Source: Sphingomonas sp. CCH9-E2
GTDB lineage: Bacteria; Pseudomonadota; Alphaproteobacteria; Sphingomonadales; Sphingomonadaceae
Length of the DNA: 14,796 nucleotides
Assembly: GCF_001557215.1 (NCBI RefSeq)
Contig: NZ_LSJM01000078.1
Span: 1-14,796 of the forward strand
Direction of reading: 5' to 3'
Shown: piece by piece, positions 5,576 through 12,324 of the stretch
How positions within the stretch are numbered: position 1 is the stretch's first letter
How the letters are laid out: every line of letters starts with the position of its first letter
Notes under the pieces: model-generated
Databases searched by the model: none
Told to the model about the DNA's origin: nothing
The model's input: the letters and a program-made list of their open reading frames with translations, nothing else
Program-made: the position numbers and the translations under genes

Positions 5576-6429
5576 TGATGACGACTCGCCGCACTGTGAT
5601 TGCGGGCGCCGCCGCGCTCGCCGCTGTTCCCGCCTTTGCGCAAAAGGTGGGGCCGTTCGACCGGATCCGTGGCGAGACCGGCGCGCGGTTGGGCGTCGCC
5701 GTCTATGACAGCGGCACCGGGCGGCGTTTTTCGGACGGGGCCGAGGCGCGCTTTGCAATGTGCTCGACGTTCAAGGTGCCGCTGGTCGCCGCAGTGCTGG
5801 CGCGGGTGGATCGCGGCGAGCTCGATCTGGCGCGGGAGATCCGCTTCGGCGAGGCGGACGTGCTCGATTATGCGCCGGTGGTGAAGGCGAACCTAGCCAA
5901 GGGCGCGCTGTCGATCGACGCGCTGTGCGAAGCGGCGGTGGTGATGAGCGACAATAGCGCCGCGAACCTGTTGTTCGGGCAGATTTCGGGACCGCGCGGG
6001 CTGACTAAGTTCATCCGCGACGCGGGCGACCAGCTCACCCGGTCGGACCGCGACGAGCCGTCGCTCAACAATGTCCGCAATGGCGAGGTGCGCGACACGA
6101 CGACGCCCGAGGCGATGCTGTGGCTGATGAACCGGCTGCTGCTCGGCGATGTGCTGACGCCTGCGTCGCGCGCTAAGCTGATCGGATGGATGGAAGCGTC
6201 GCCCACCGGCAAGGATCGGCTGCGCGCGGGGCTGCCCAAGGACTGGCGCGTCGGCGACAAGACCGGGACGAGCGGCGAAGGCTATTTCAACACCATCGCG
6301 ATCGCGACCCCGCCGGGGCGCAAGCCGATCCTGATCACCTGCTATCTCGACGCGCCGGGGCTGAATTCGGCGAAGGCGAATGCGGCGCATGCGAAAGTGG
6401 GGGAGCTGGTGGGGGCGTTGTTCGCCTGA
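5572..6429 (+). CDS. class A beta-lactamase
   Basis: This 285-residue periplasmic serine hydrolase opens the beta-lactam ring. Residues 4-23 form an export signal with a twin-arginine look (TTRRTVIAGAA) and an AFA|Q cleavage site after residue 23. Class A motifs are complete: S-x-x-K at 65-68 (CSTFK), SDN at 126-128, the omega-loop E-x-x-L-N at 162-166 (EPSLN), and KTG at 230-232. Cys64 precedes the nucleophile as in CTX-M and KPC enzymes. The residue after KTGT is Ser, so the Cys69-Cys238 disulfide of class A carbapenemases is absent. ATG 5572 overlaps the ferredoxin stop; ATGs at 5575 and 5578 are alternatives. No ampR or blaI-type regulator is adjacent, so expression probably follows the Fe-S operon. 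Class is secure; the substrate range cannot be told. Confidence 0.95.
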   Translation: MMMTTRRTVIAGAAALAAVPAFAQKVGPFDRIRGETGARLGVAVYDSGTGRRFSDGAEARFAMCSTFKVPLVAAVLARVDRGELDLAREIRFGEADVLDYAPVVKANLAKGALSIDALCEAAVVMSDNSAANLLFGQISGPRGLTKFIRDAGDQLTRSDRDEPSLNNVRNGEVRDTTTPEAMLWLMNRLLLGDVLTPASRAKLIGWMEASPTGKDRLRAGLPKDWRVGDKTGTSGEGYFNTIAIATPPGRKPILITCYLDAPGLNSAKANAAHAKVGELVGALFA

Positions 6430-6433
6430 CCAC

Positions 6434-6904
6434 TCACCACAATTGCGGCTTGGCGACCATCAGCCAGAAGACGGCGGTGAGGCCGAGGAACGCGGGCCAG
6501 CCGAGGATGAACCAGAGCCGCATCGCGCGGTGATAGTCCGGGCCGAGCGGCTGGCCGCTGGCGAGCGCAGCGCGGGCGAGGTCGCGGGCGCGGATTTGCA
6601 GGCCGACCACCGGCACCCAGCAGGCAAAGGCGAGCAGGTAGAGCGCGACGCTGGCCAACACCCAGCTTTCGGTGAGCGGGATGCCGAGCAGGTGGAGCAG
6701 GATCAGGCCGCTGACCGGCTGGACCACGCCACTGGTGCCGGTGAAGATCCAGTCGGCGCGGACGACCATCGTGCCGACGCTGGCGATCGTCGCAGGGTCG
6801 CCGCTGCGATGCGCATTCCACAGATACCAGGCGGTGCCTGCGCCGAAGCCGAACAGCACCGTCGAACTGAGGATATGGACCCATTTGACGATCAGATAGG
6901 TCAT
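6434..6904 (-). CDS. DUF2269 family integral membrane protein
   Basis: This 156-residue protein matches DUF2269 membrane proteins, whose function is unknown. It has four hydrophobic segments, at about residues 5-27 (VKWVHILSSTVLFGFGAGT), 50-73, 80-100 and 130-153. HILSS near the N-terminus and a late WFILGWPAF segment are typical of the family. I chose ATG 6904 (MTYLIVKW), which overlaps the stop of the upstream SDR/DoxX gene as ATGA. Longer frames to 7600 are antisense-like low-quality extensions. The stop lies only four bases from the convergent beta-lactamase stop, with no room for a separate terminator. Pairing with a DoxX-like membrane domain suggests a shared membrane role, which is inference. 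Confidence 0.85.
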   Translation of the reverse strand: MTYLIVKWVHILSSTVLFGFGAGTAWYLWNAHRSGDPATIASVGTMVVRADWIFTGTSGVVQPVSGLILLHLLGIPLTESWVLASVALYLLAFACWVPVVGLQIRARDLARAALASGQPLGPDYHRAMRLWFILGWPAFLGLTAVFWLMVAKPQLW

Positions 6905-8181
6905 CGCCGGTCTCCGATGGCGCCATGGACGAGGATCAGCAGCAGGATCGGCAGGTTCTTGAGCAATGGCCCGAGCGGGTCGACCCAGAGCGCAGGCAGG
7001 CCGAGGGTGAGGACCAGCGTGTAGCCGGTGACGACCGCGAGTTGCACTGCGGTCGCGGTGCGCGCGGTGCGGTCGCGCAGAACCAAAGCGGCAATGACAA
7101 GGTCGAGCAGGGCGGTGCCGATCTGGAGCGGGAGCGCTGCCCCCTCGGGTGCGCCGATCGCCGCGAGCCATTCGAGGGTCTGCGTGCGTCCCGCAAACAG
7201 GCCGAGCAAAGCCGAGGCGAGCCACAGCAGCGCGAGACCCCAGCGGATCGCGGGGGCGAGGAAGAACAGTCGCGCGTGCCAGCGATCCTGCACCCCGGCG
7301 GCGCGGTCGCGCATCGCCTGTGCCACGCTGCGCGGGCGGAAGCCGACGGCCTGGGCGAAGGAGGCGCCATCGGCGGCGTTGCCCGCGACAAGCTGGGCGA
7401 GGCTGTTGGTCGAGACCGGGCCCGACCCGGCAAGATCGCCGATCCGGCCGAGTGCGCGCATCACCGGCATCGGGACGCTGACGAAGCGGCTGGGGCCGAA
7501 ACCGAGCCAATTGCGATAGCGCGTCATCAGATCGCGCAGGGTGAGCGTTTCCGGTCCGGCTGGTTCGAAGCTCTGGCCGACGAACCACAGATCCTCGCAC
7601 GCCAGGCGCACCGAGCGGGCGAGATCGTCGGCATGGATCGGCGAAAAGGTAAACTCGCCATCACCCGCGAGTGGCTGGGCCAAGGGCAGGGCGGCGAGGC
7701 CGCGCAGCAGCGAGGTCCCGCCATAGCTGCCCTCCGCGATCACCAGCGACGGGCGGAAAATCGTCCAGCGCAGGCCCGACTCGCGCAACGCCGCTTCGCC
7801 CGCCAGCTTGGTCGCGGCATAGTCGGTAGCGACATCGGGCCGCGCGCTGACGGCGGAGATCAGGATGACGCGGCGGACCCCGGCGCGCTTGCACGCGGCG
7901 TGGAGGGCGCGCGGCATGTCGACATGCACCGCCTGCATCTCCGGCCCGCGCAGCACCCCGGCGACGTTGACCACGCAGTCGATGCCGGACAGGTGCGCGC
8001 GCCACCCTTCGGGATCGGTGGCGCGGGCGAGGTCGATGGCGACCCATTCCGCGCCCGGCTCCGCCTCGCGCAGCCGTGTCACGTCGCGGGCGACCGCGCG
8101 AACCTGATGGCCGCTCGCCAGCAATTCGGACAGGATATGCCGGCCGATGAACCCCCCGGCGCCCAGCAACAAAATGCGCAT
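6901..8181 (-). CDS. SDR-family NAD(P)-binding protein fused to a DoxX-like membrane domain
   Basis: This 426-residue protein has two parts. Residues 1 to about 295 form an atypical/extended short-chain dehydrogenase domain: GAGGFIGRH binds the dinucleotide at 7-15, and Y121-x3-K125 (YAATK) is the likely catalytic pair. The FRPSLVIAEGSYGG and PIHADDLA stretches resemble NDUFA9-like and NmrA-like epimerases. Residues from about 305 carry four hydrophobic segments (about 311-330, 352-370, 378-399, 404-420) resembling DoxX-like membrane proteins. SDR-DoxX fusions are known, but their substrate is not established. I prefer ATG 8181 (MRILLLGAGG), because the Rossmann strand begins there; ATG 8205 adds eight residues. 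The gene is translationally coupled to DUF2269 downstream. Confidence 0.85.
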   Translation of the reverse strand: MRILLLGAGGFIGRHILSELLASGHQVRAVARDVTRLREAEPGAEWVAIDLARATDPEGWRAHLSGIDCVVNVAGVLRGPEMQAVHVDMPRALHAACKRAGVRRVILISAVSARPDVATDYAATKLAGEAALRESGLRWTIFRPSLVIAEGSYGGTSLLRGLAALPLAQPLAGDGEFTFSPIHADDLARSVRLACEDLWFVGQSFEPAGPETLTLRDLMTRYRNWLGFGPSRFVSVPMPVMRALGRIGDLAGSGPVSTNSLAQLVAGNAADGASFAQAVGFRPRSVAQAMRDRAAGVQDRWHARLFFLAPAIRWGLALLWLASALLGLFAGRTQTLEWLAAIGAPEGAALPLQIGTALLDLVIAALVLRDRTARTATAVQLAVVTGYTLVLTLGLPALWVDPLGPLLKNLPILLLILVHGAIGDRR

Positions 8182-8217
8182 CGGACAGGGGCTTAGCAGC
8201 GACATGCGGCGGAGTCA

Positions 8218-8246
8218 TTGCAATCGCGCACACTTCCGCCTATCTG
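8218..8246 (+). promoter_or_regulatory. promoter of the SRP RNA gene
   Basis: TTGCAA (8218-8223) and TATCTG (8241-8246) are separated by exactly 17 bases. They place transcription start about seven bases downstream, at G8253, which is the first base of the long SRP RNA stem. The agreement between predicted start and predicted RNA end supports both calls. Confidence 0.6.
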
Positions 8247-8252
8247 CGCCGC

Positions 8253-8343
8253 GGGAGTCGGGCGGACGATGCCGTCGCCAACCCGGTCAGGTCCGGAAGG
8301 AAGCAGCCGTAACGATTTTCGTGTCGGGTCGTCCCGGCTCCCA
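8253..8343 (+). ncRNA. ffs: signal recognition particle RNA, bacterial small (4.5S) type
   Basis: This RNA binds the Ffh GTPase to form the signal recognition particle, which targets membrane proteins to the FtsY receptor. The universally conserved domain IV core is present as CAGGTCCGGAAGGAAGCAG at 8288-8306, containing the GGAA tetraloop and the Ffh-binding asymmetric loops. The 5' arm GGGAGTCGGG (8253-8262) pairs with CCCGGCTCCC (8333-8342) through one G-U pair. After a three-base bulge, ACGA pairs with TCGT to continue the hairpin. The total of about 91 nt is usual for a proteobacterial 4.5S RNA. Ends are estimated from pairing and may be off by a few bases. A CTTTCCCCTTT stretch follows and could aid termination. 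The dnaX gene lies 0.95 kb downstream. Confidence 0.9.
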
Positions 8344-8376
8344 CCTTTCCCCTTTGTTGAATTCGTAACATTCCGG

Positions 8377-9285
8377 ATGGTGCCCTGTACGCGCCTCGCC
8401 TGTGATCGCCCTGTGGAATCAGACGGTCAACGGGGTGCCAAGGGGGTGCGTGAAGCGCGGGAGATCGCGCTGTTCTGCCTGCTGGCATTCGGCCTGTCCT
8501 GGGCAATCTGGATACCGATGGCGCTGCACGGGGTGATGGTCCGGGCGGGAAGCCTGCCCAGCCATATGCTGGGCCTGCTGGGGCCGATGGGCGCAGCTTG
8601 GCTGACCGGTTGGCTGGTGTCGGGCGGCGCGGCGGTGCGGCGCGACTGGTGGCGTCGGATATGCCGTTTGCCGCAGGGTGTATGGGGCTGGACGCTGGCG
8701 CTGTCTCCTGCGGCGATGATCGTCGCGCTGCTGATTACGCAACGCTGGATCGACCTCGGTCTCGATCCAGTGGGCATGACGCGGTTCAGCGGGTTGCCCG
8801 TTCTGCCGGTCCCGCTGTTGTTCATGGTCGTAGTGCTAGTCAACGGCTTTGGCGAGGAGGCTGGGTGGCGGGGCTTTCTGCTGCCGCGACTGCAGCGGCG
8901 GCTCGGCCCGGTCCGCGGGATACTGGTTCAGGCGATGCTATGGATCGCTTGGCACGCGCCGCTGTTCTGGATCGTCGCCACCTATCGCGCGATGCCGGTG
9001 CCGATGATCCTGTTCGGTTTTGGCCTGGGGTTGGTGCTCGGCGGGTTCGTGCTGGCGCAGGTGGCGGCGGTCTCGCGCGGGAGCGTGCCCGCCGTGGCGC
9101 TCTGGCACAGCTTCTACAATTTCGGGACGGCGACCGAACTGGGCGGAAGCGCGGCTGCGCTGCTGTCGGCGGCGGCGATGGTCTGGGGCGGCGGATTGCT
9201 GCTCTGGGCGCTCATCAGCACGCAGGGCGCGCGGGCGATTCGGGTGCCGCCCCCTTCGACAAAGCCGCCTCCGCCGCCTAGATAG
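8377..9285 (+). CDS. CPBP family intramembrane metalloprotease (Abi/Rce1-like)
   Basis: This is a multi-pass membrane protein of 302 residues from ATG 8377. Three CPBP motifs are present: Glu160-Glu161 with Arg165 (EEAGWRGF), His193 in WIAWHAPLFW, and His244 with Asn248 in ALWHSFYNF. Together they should form the zinc site of glutamate intramembrane proteases such as Rce1. Roles in bacteria include bacteriocin self-immunity and protein maturation; none is evident here. A longer frame from 8218 would run through the SRP RNA, so I reject it. GTG 8380 or 8446 are possible alternatives, as the ribosome binding site is weak. The tail is proline-rich (VPPPSTKPPPPPR) and ends six bases before dnaX. 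The gene lies between ffs and dnaX, a pair adjacent in many bacteria. Confidence 0.87.
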   Translation: MVPCTRLACDRPVESDGQRGAKGVREAREIALFCLLAFGLSWAIWIPMALHGVMVRAGSLPSHMLGLLGPMGAAWLTGWLVSGGAAVRRDWWRRICRLPQGVWGWTLALSPAAMIVALLITQRWIDLGLDPVGMTRFSGLPVLPVPLLFMVVVLVNGFGEEAGWRGFLLPRLQRRLGPVRGILVQAMLWIAWHAPLFWIVATYRAMPVPMILFGFGLGLVLGGFVLAQVAAVSRGSVPAVALWHSFYNFGTATELGGSAAALLSAAAMVWGGGLLLWALISTQGARAIRVPPPSTKPPPPPR

Positions 9286-9291
9286 GTTGCA

Positions 9292-10914
9292 ATGTCCGAT
9301 TCACTCCTTGGCCTCGACGAACCACCGCAGCCGCGCGACAGCGTGTATCGTGTGCTTGCGCGCAAATACCGGCCGCAGACCTTTGCCGAGCTGATCGGGC
9401 AGGATGCGATGGTGCAGACGCTGGGGAATGCGATCAAACGCGACCGGCTGGCGCATGCGTTCCTGCTGACCGGGGTGCGCGGGGTCGGCAAGACGTCGAC
9501 TGCGCGGCTGATCGCCAAGGCATTGAACTGCATCGGCCCGGACGGGCAGGGCGGGCCGACGATCGATCCGTGCGGGGTGTGCGAACCGTGCCGCGCGATT
9601 GCCGAGGGGCGGCATATCGATGTGATCGAGATGGACGCCGCCAGCCATACCGGCGTCGACGATGTCCGCGAGATCATCGATGCGTCGCGCTATTCGGCGG
9701 TGTCGGCGCGCTACAAGATCTACATCATCGACGAAGTGCACATGCTGTCGAAGAATGCGTTCAACGCGCTTCTGAAGACGCTGGAAGAGCCGCCGGGGCA
9801 TGTGAAGTTCCTGTTCGCGACGACCGAGGTGCAGAAGGTGCCGGTGACGGTGCTGTCGCGCTGCCAGCGCTTCGACCTGCGCCGCATTCCGGCGGAAAAG
9901 CTCGCCGCGCATTTCGGCGAAGTGGTCGAGAAGGAAGGCGCGCAGGCCGAGCCCGAGGCGCTGGCGATGATCGCGCGTGCGGCGGAAGGGTCGGCGCGCG
10001 ACGGCCTGTCGATCCTCGACCAGGCGATTGCCCATGCGGGCATGGAGGGTGGCGCGGTCACGGCGGATGCGGTGCGCGACATGCTCGGCCTGTCGGATCG
10101 CAACGCGATCCGCGACCTGTTCGGGCTGGTCATCGCGGGCGACGCGGCGGGCGCGCTGGCGGCGCTGCGCGGGCAATATGATCTGGGCGTCGATCCGCAG
10201 GCGGTGCTGAAATCGCTGCTCGAGATGGTCCACCGCGTGACGCTGGCCAAGCTCGGCAATGCGGTGATCCCGGGCCAGGCGACCGAGGAGAGCGCGGCGC
10301 TGGCCGAATGGGCGGGGAAGCTCGGCTTCCCGGCGCTGCACCGGCTGTGGCAGCTGCTGCTCAAGGGGCATGACGAGGTGATCCGCGCCGCGCTGCCGAT
10401 CGAGGCGTGCGAAATGGCGCTGCTGCGGGTGATCCATGCCTCGACCCTGCCCGATCCGGGCGAGCTGGCGCGCAAGATTGCCGACGGGGCGCCGATGGGC
10501 GGCCCGGCTCCGGCTGCTACGCCTGCGGCTCCAGCCGAAGCGCCCGCGCCGCGGACGATGGCCGAACTGGTCGAACGGCTGGCGGCGGCGCATGAGGAGC
10601 ATCTCGCCGCGCGCGTGCGGAACCTTGTCCGTCCGATCCGGTTGGAAGAACCGGTGGTCGAGGTCAGCAGCCATGGTCTGCCCGCCGATCTGGTCCATGA
10701 TTTCGAAAGCGCGCTGCGGCGCGTGCTAGGCAAGCGCTGGTCGCTCCGCGTGACCGACGCGCCGGGCCAGAAGACGTTGAACGAAGAGCGCGCGGAGCGC
10801 GAGGCGGCGGAGCGCGATGCGGTGCTGGCGTCGCCGGTGGTCGCCGCCGCGCTCGAAGCCTTTCCCGATGCCGAGCTGATCGGCTGGACCCGCGAAAACA
10901 GGAGGTTTGGGTGA
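9292..10914 (+). CDS. dnaX: DNA polymerase III subunits gamma/tau
   Basis: This 540-residue AAA+ protein is the motor of the sliding-clamp loader in chromosome replication. The Walker A motif GVRGVGKT is at 61-68. Zinc ligands are Cys80, Cys94, Cys97 and Cys100 (DPCGVCEPC). Walker B is at about 147-150 (DEVH), the SRC arginine-finger motif at 189-191, and the sensor region GSARDGLS at 233-240. The collar domain follows to about 385. A Pro/Ala linker at 400-420 leads to a shorter tau-type tail to 540. I saw no A6G slippery heptamer, so E. coli-style frameshifting to make gamma is not evident. The start lies six bases after the CPBP stop, and the stop overlaps ybaB as GTGA. Confidence 0.96.
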   Translation: MSDSLLGLDEPPQPRDSVYRVLARKYRPQTFAELIGQDAMVQTLGNAIKRDRLAHAFLLTGVRGVGKTSTARLIAKALNCIGPDGQGGPTIDPCGVCEPCRAIAEGRHIDVIEMDAASHTGVDDVREIIDASRYSAVSARYKIYIIDEVHMLSKNAFNALLKTLEEPPGHVKFLFATTEVQKVPVTVLSRCQRFDLRRIPAEKLAAHFGEVVEKEGAQAEPEALAMIARAAEGSARDGLSILDQAIAHAGMEGGAVTADAVRDMLGLSDRNAIRDLFGLVIAGDAAGALAALRGQYDLGVDPQAVLKSLLEMVHRVTLAKLGNAVIPGQATEESAALAEWAGKLGFPALHRLWQLLLKGHDEVIRAALPIEACEMALLRVIHASTLPDPGELARKIADGAPMGGPAPAATPAAPAEAPAPRTMAELVERLAAAHEEHLAARVRNLVRPIRLEEPVVEVSSHGLPADLVHDFESALRRVLGKRWSLRVTDAPGQKTLNEERAEREAAERDAVLASPVVAAALEAFPDAELIGWTRENRRFG

Positions 10915-11234
10915 AGAGTATCGAAGACATCATGGCGATGGCGCAGAACGTCCAGAACGAGCTGACCAAGGCGCAGGCGAACCTCGACGGGATCGAGGTC
11001 GAGGGCGCGTCGGGCGGCGGGCTGGTCAAGGTCAAGGCGAGCGCCAAGGGTCGGATCATCGGCGTGACGATCGACGAATCGCTGCTGGCGCCCAGCGAGA
11101 AGCAGATGGTCGAGGATCTGGTCGCGGCCGCGCTCAACGATGCGCGGGCCAAGGCGGATGCGGCGGCGTCGGCGGAAATGTCGAAGCTTTCCAGCGGGAT
11201 TCCGCTGCCCCCTGGGTTCAAGCTGCCGTTCTGA
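10911..11234 (+). CDS. ybaB: YbaB/EbfC family nucleoid-associated protein
   Basis: This 107-residue protein is a dimeric DNA-binding nucleoid protein of the YbaB/EbfC family. It keeps the family pattern: an N-terminal helix (IEDIMAMAQNVQNELTKAQ), a strand region with EVEGASGGGLVKVKASAKG near 25-43, the VTIDESLL segment near 47-54, and a C-terminal helix rich in Ala and Lys ending PPGFKLPF. The start codon is GTG, and its TGA overlaps the dnaX stop. A strong AGGAGG at 10900-10905 lies five bases upstream, so this start is well supported. dnaX-ybaB-recR is a widespread order; here recR does not follow, and the next gene has its own stress promoter. Confidence 0.94.
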   Translation: MKSIEDIMAMAQNVQNELTKAQANLDGIEVEGASGGGLVKVKASAKGRIIGVTIDESLLAPSEKQMVEDLVAAALNDARAKADAAASAEMSKLSSGIPLPPGFKLPF

Positions 11235-11251
11235 AACACCTGAACATTTCA

Positions 11252-11303
11252 CAACGGGAACAATGATTTGGTCCACCGCGTTGGGCCGCCAATGTTCCTG
11301 TTG
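11252..11303. repeat. imperfect inverted repeat flanking the stress promoter
   Basis: CAACGGGAACA (11252-11262) and TGTTCCTGTTG (11293-11303) are complementary at 10 of 11 positions, around a 30-base spacer. The left arm contains the -35 GGAAC element, and the right arm covers the predicted transcription start and reaches the ribosome binding site. It could be an operator, or chance symmetry. A transcript started near 11289 would lack the left arm and could not form the hairpin, but read-through from ybaB could. Confidence 0.45.
11257..11282 (+). promoter_or_regulatory. sigma-EcfG general stress response promoter
   Basis: GGAAC at 11257-11261 and CGTT at 11279-11282 are separated by 17 bases. 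This matches the alphaproteobacterial sigma-EcfG consensus GGAAC-N16/17-CGTT without a mismatch. Transcription would begin near 11289, giving a leader of about 26 bases that includes the GGGAG ribosome binding site of the 94-residue protein gene. An imperfect inverted repeat overlaps it. Confidence 0.75.
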
Positions 11304-11314
11304 GGAGATGAGAC

Positions 11315-11599
11315 ATGGCTGAAGAACGGATTGTCGAGCGCACCGATGGCGTCACCGCAGAGCGCGTGACCGAGCGTGGCGGCGGCACGACGGTGATCGA
11401 ACGGCGCGGCGGTGGCGGCGGACTGATTCTGGGAATCATCGCGCTGGTGATCGTGATCGTCGGGGCCTTTTATTTCCTCAGCAACAATTCCGAGACCCGG
11501 AAGGACGCGGCAATCACCGAGGCTGCGCAGGCCGTCGGCGACACGGCCGAAAAGGCCGGCGACGCGATCGACAAGGCGGTCCCTGCGGAGAAGAAGTAA
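11315..11599 (+). CDS. single-span membrane protein, probable general-stress gene
   Basis: I do not recognise a named family for this 94-residue protein. The N-terminus (about 1-33) is hydrophilic, with repeated T/E/R/V motifs (RIVERTDGVTAERVTERGG), then a glycine run. A transmembrane helix follows at about 35-55 (GLILGIIALVIVIVGAFYF). The C-terminal third is an alanine/lysine/aspartate-rich amphipathic helix (EAAQAVGDTAEKAGDAIDKA), reminiscent of small stress and LEA-like proteins. The ATG has GGGAG seven bases upstream. A perfect sigma-EcfG promoter precedes it, so it is likely induced by envelope, osmotic or starvation stress through PhyR-NepR-EcfG; this regulation is inferred from the motif. 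It converges on the ankyrin gene across 20 bases. Confidence 0.88.
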   Translation: MAEERIVERTDGVTAERVTERGGGTTVIERRGGGGGLILGIIALVIVIVGAFYFLSNNSETRKDAAITEAAQAVGDTAEKAGDAIDKAVPAEKK

Positions 11600-11619
11600 C
11601 CGGGCAGCGCTCGCTTCGC

Positions 11620-12300
11620 TTAGCGGGGCGGGCGCGCCTCTGGGTGCCCGATCAGGTTGACGCGCATCGTCTGTCGATCCGGATGGATGCGATGCGGTGG
11701 GAAGCATAAGGCTTGCAACACGGGCGTGTCGCGTAACGCCCAACTGGCCCACCCGAGCGGCGTGTCGCCATTGGCGTCGGTGGCATCAATGGCAGCGCCC
11801 GCCGCGACCAGCGCCTGGATGCTGGCCAATGTGCCATAAGCTGCGGCGCGGTGGAGCGGCGTTTCTCCGCGCGTGCGGGCGTGGCGCATGAATGCGCCGG
11901 TTCCAACGCCTCGGTTCGTTTTGGCGTTTGGATCGGCGCCTGCGGCAATCAACACCGCGATCACGCGTTCGTGCTCGATGCTTTCAAAGCTGCACAGCGC
12001 GGCGTGAAGCGGCGTTTCGCCAGTGTCGGGCAGCGCCGCGCGTGGATCGGAACCCTGTTCGATCAGGAATTCGCACAGTCGCCAGTGGCCGTGAAAGGCG
12101 GCGGCGTTGAGTTCGAAATTGGCCCCAAGCGCGGTCAGCGCCACGCCATGTTCCAGCAGGTAACGGATAGCTGAGACGTCACCATAATAGGCGCACCAGC
12201 CGATCAGCGATGCACCATCGACACGGGTGCCGGGATCACCGCCGCCCGCGATCCATTCGAACACAAGGTCGGTGCGGCCATTGGCAATGCGATCGAGCAT
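11620..12300 (-). CDS. ankyrin repeat protein
   Basis: This 226-residue protein consists largely of about five to six ankyrin repeats, which mediate protein-protein contacts. Clear repeats carry GETPLHAAL at 94-102, LIAAGADPNAKT at 117-128, GETPLHRAAAYG at 145-156, LVAAGAAIDATDANGDTPL at 164-182, and weaker ones at 10-85. No signal peptide, membrane helix or catalytic domain is visible, so it is probably cytosolic. The start is supported by GGAGG seven bases before the ATG. It follows mtgA by 24 bases on the same strand and may be co-transcribed with rpoH and mtgA. The final 25 residues (about 202-226) are not repeat-like. Its partner cannot be deduced. Confidence 0.9.
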   Translation of the reverse strand: MLDRIANGRTDLVFEWIAGGGDPGTRVDGASLIGWCAYYGDVSAIRYLLEHGVALTALGANFELNAAAFHGHWRLCEFLIEQGSDPRAALPDTGETPLHAALCSFESIEHERVIAVLIAAGADPNAKTNRGVGTGAFMRHARTRGETPLHRAAAYGTLASIQALVAAGAAIDATDANGDTPLGWASWALRDTPVLQALCFPPHRIHPDRQTMRVNLIGHPEARPPR

Positions 12301-12324
12301 GTATTTGCCTCCAGCTTTGGCCCT

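Noticed and set aside
5632..6429. Beta-lactamase as a class A carbapenemase
   Set aside because: Cys64 is present before the active serine, but the partner cysteine after KTGT is replaced by Ser, so the diagnostic disulfide of KPC/NMC-A-type enzymes cannot form. Substrate range cannot be inferred.
6925..8196. Long plus-strand open frame of about 423 codons opposite the SDR/DoxX gene
   Set aside because: It is rich in Arg, Gly, Ala, Glu and Gln with no recognisable domain, and it mirrors the codon bias of the real gene on the other strand. The opposite frame has clear Rossmann and membrane features.
10620..10644. GGAAC-N17-GTT motif inside dnaX, resembling a sigma-EcfG promoter
   Set aside because: It lies within the dnaX coding sequence, lacks the C of CGTT, and has no gene start at a suitable distance downstream.
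9301..11276. Long minus-strand open frames opposite dnaX and ybaB
   Set aside because: They are antisense to strongly recognisable DnaX and YbaB, have Arg/His/Ser-rich low-complexity composition and show no family motif.
11600..11619. Gap between the convergent stress and ankyrin genes considered as a terminator
   Set aside because: Only a weak CGCT/AGCG pairing without a T-run is visible.
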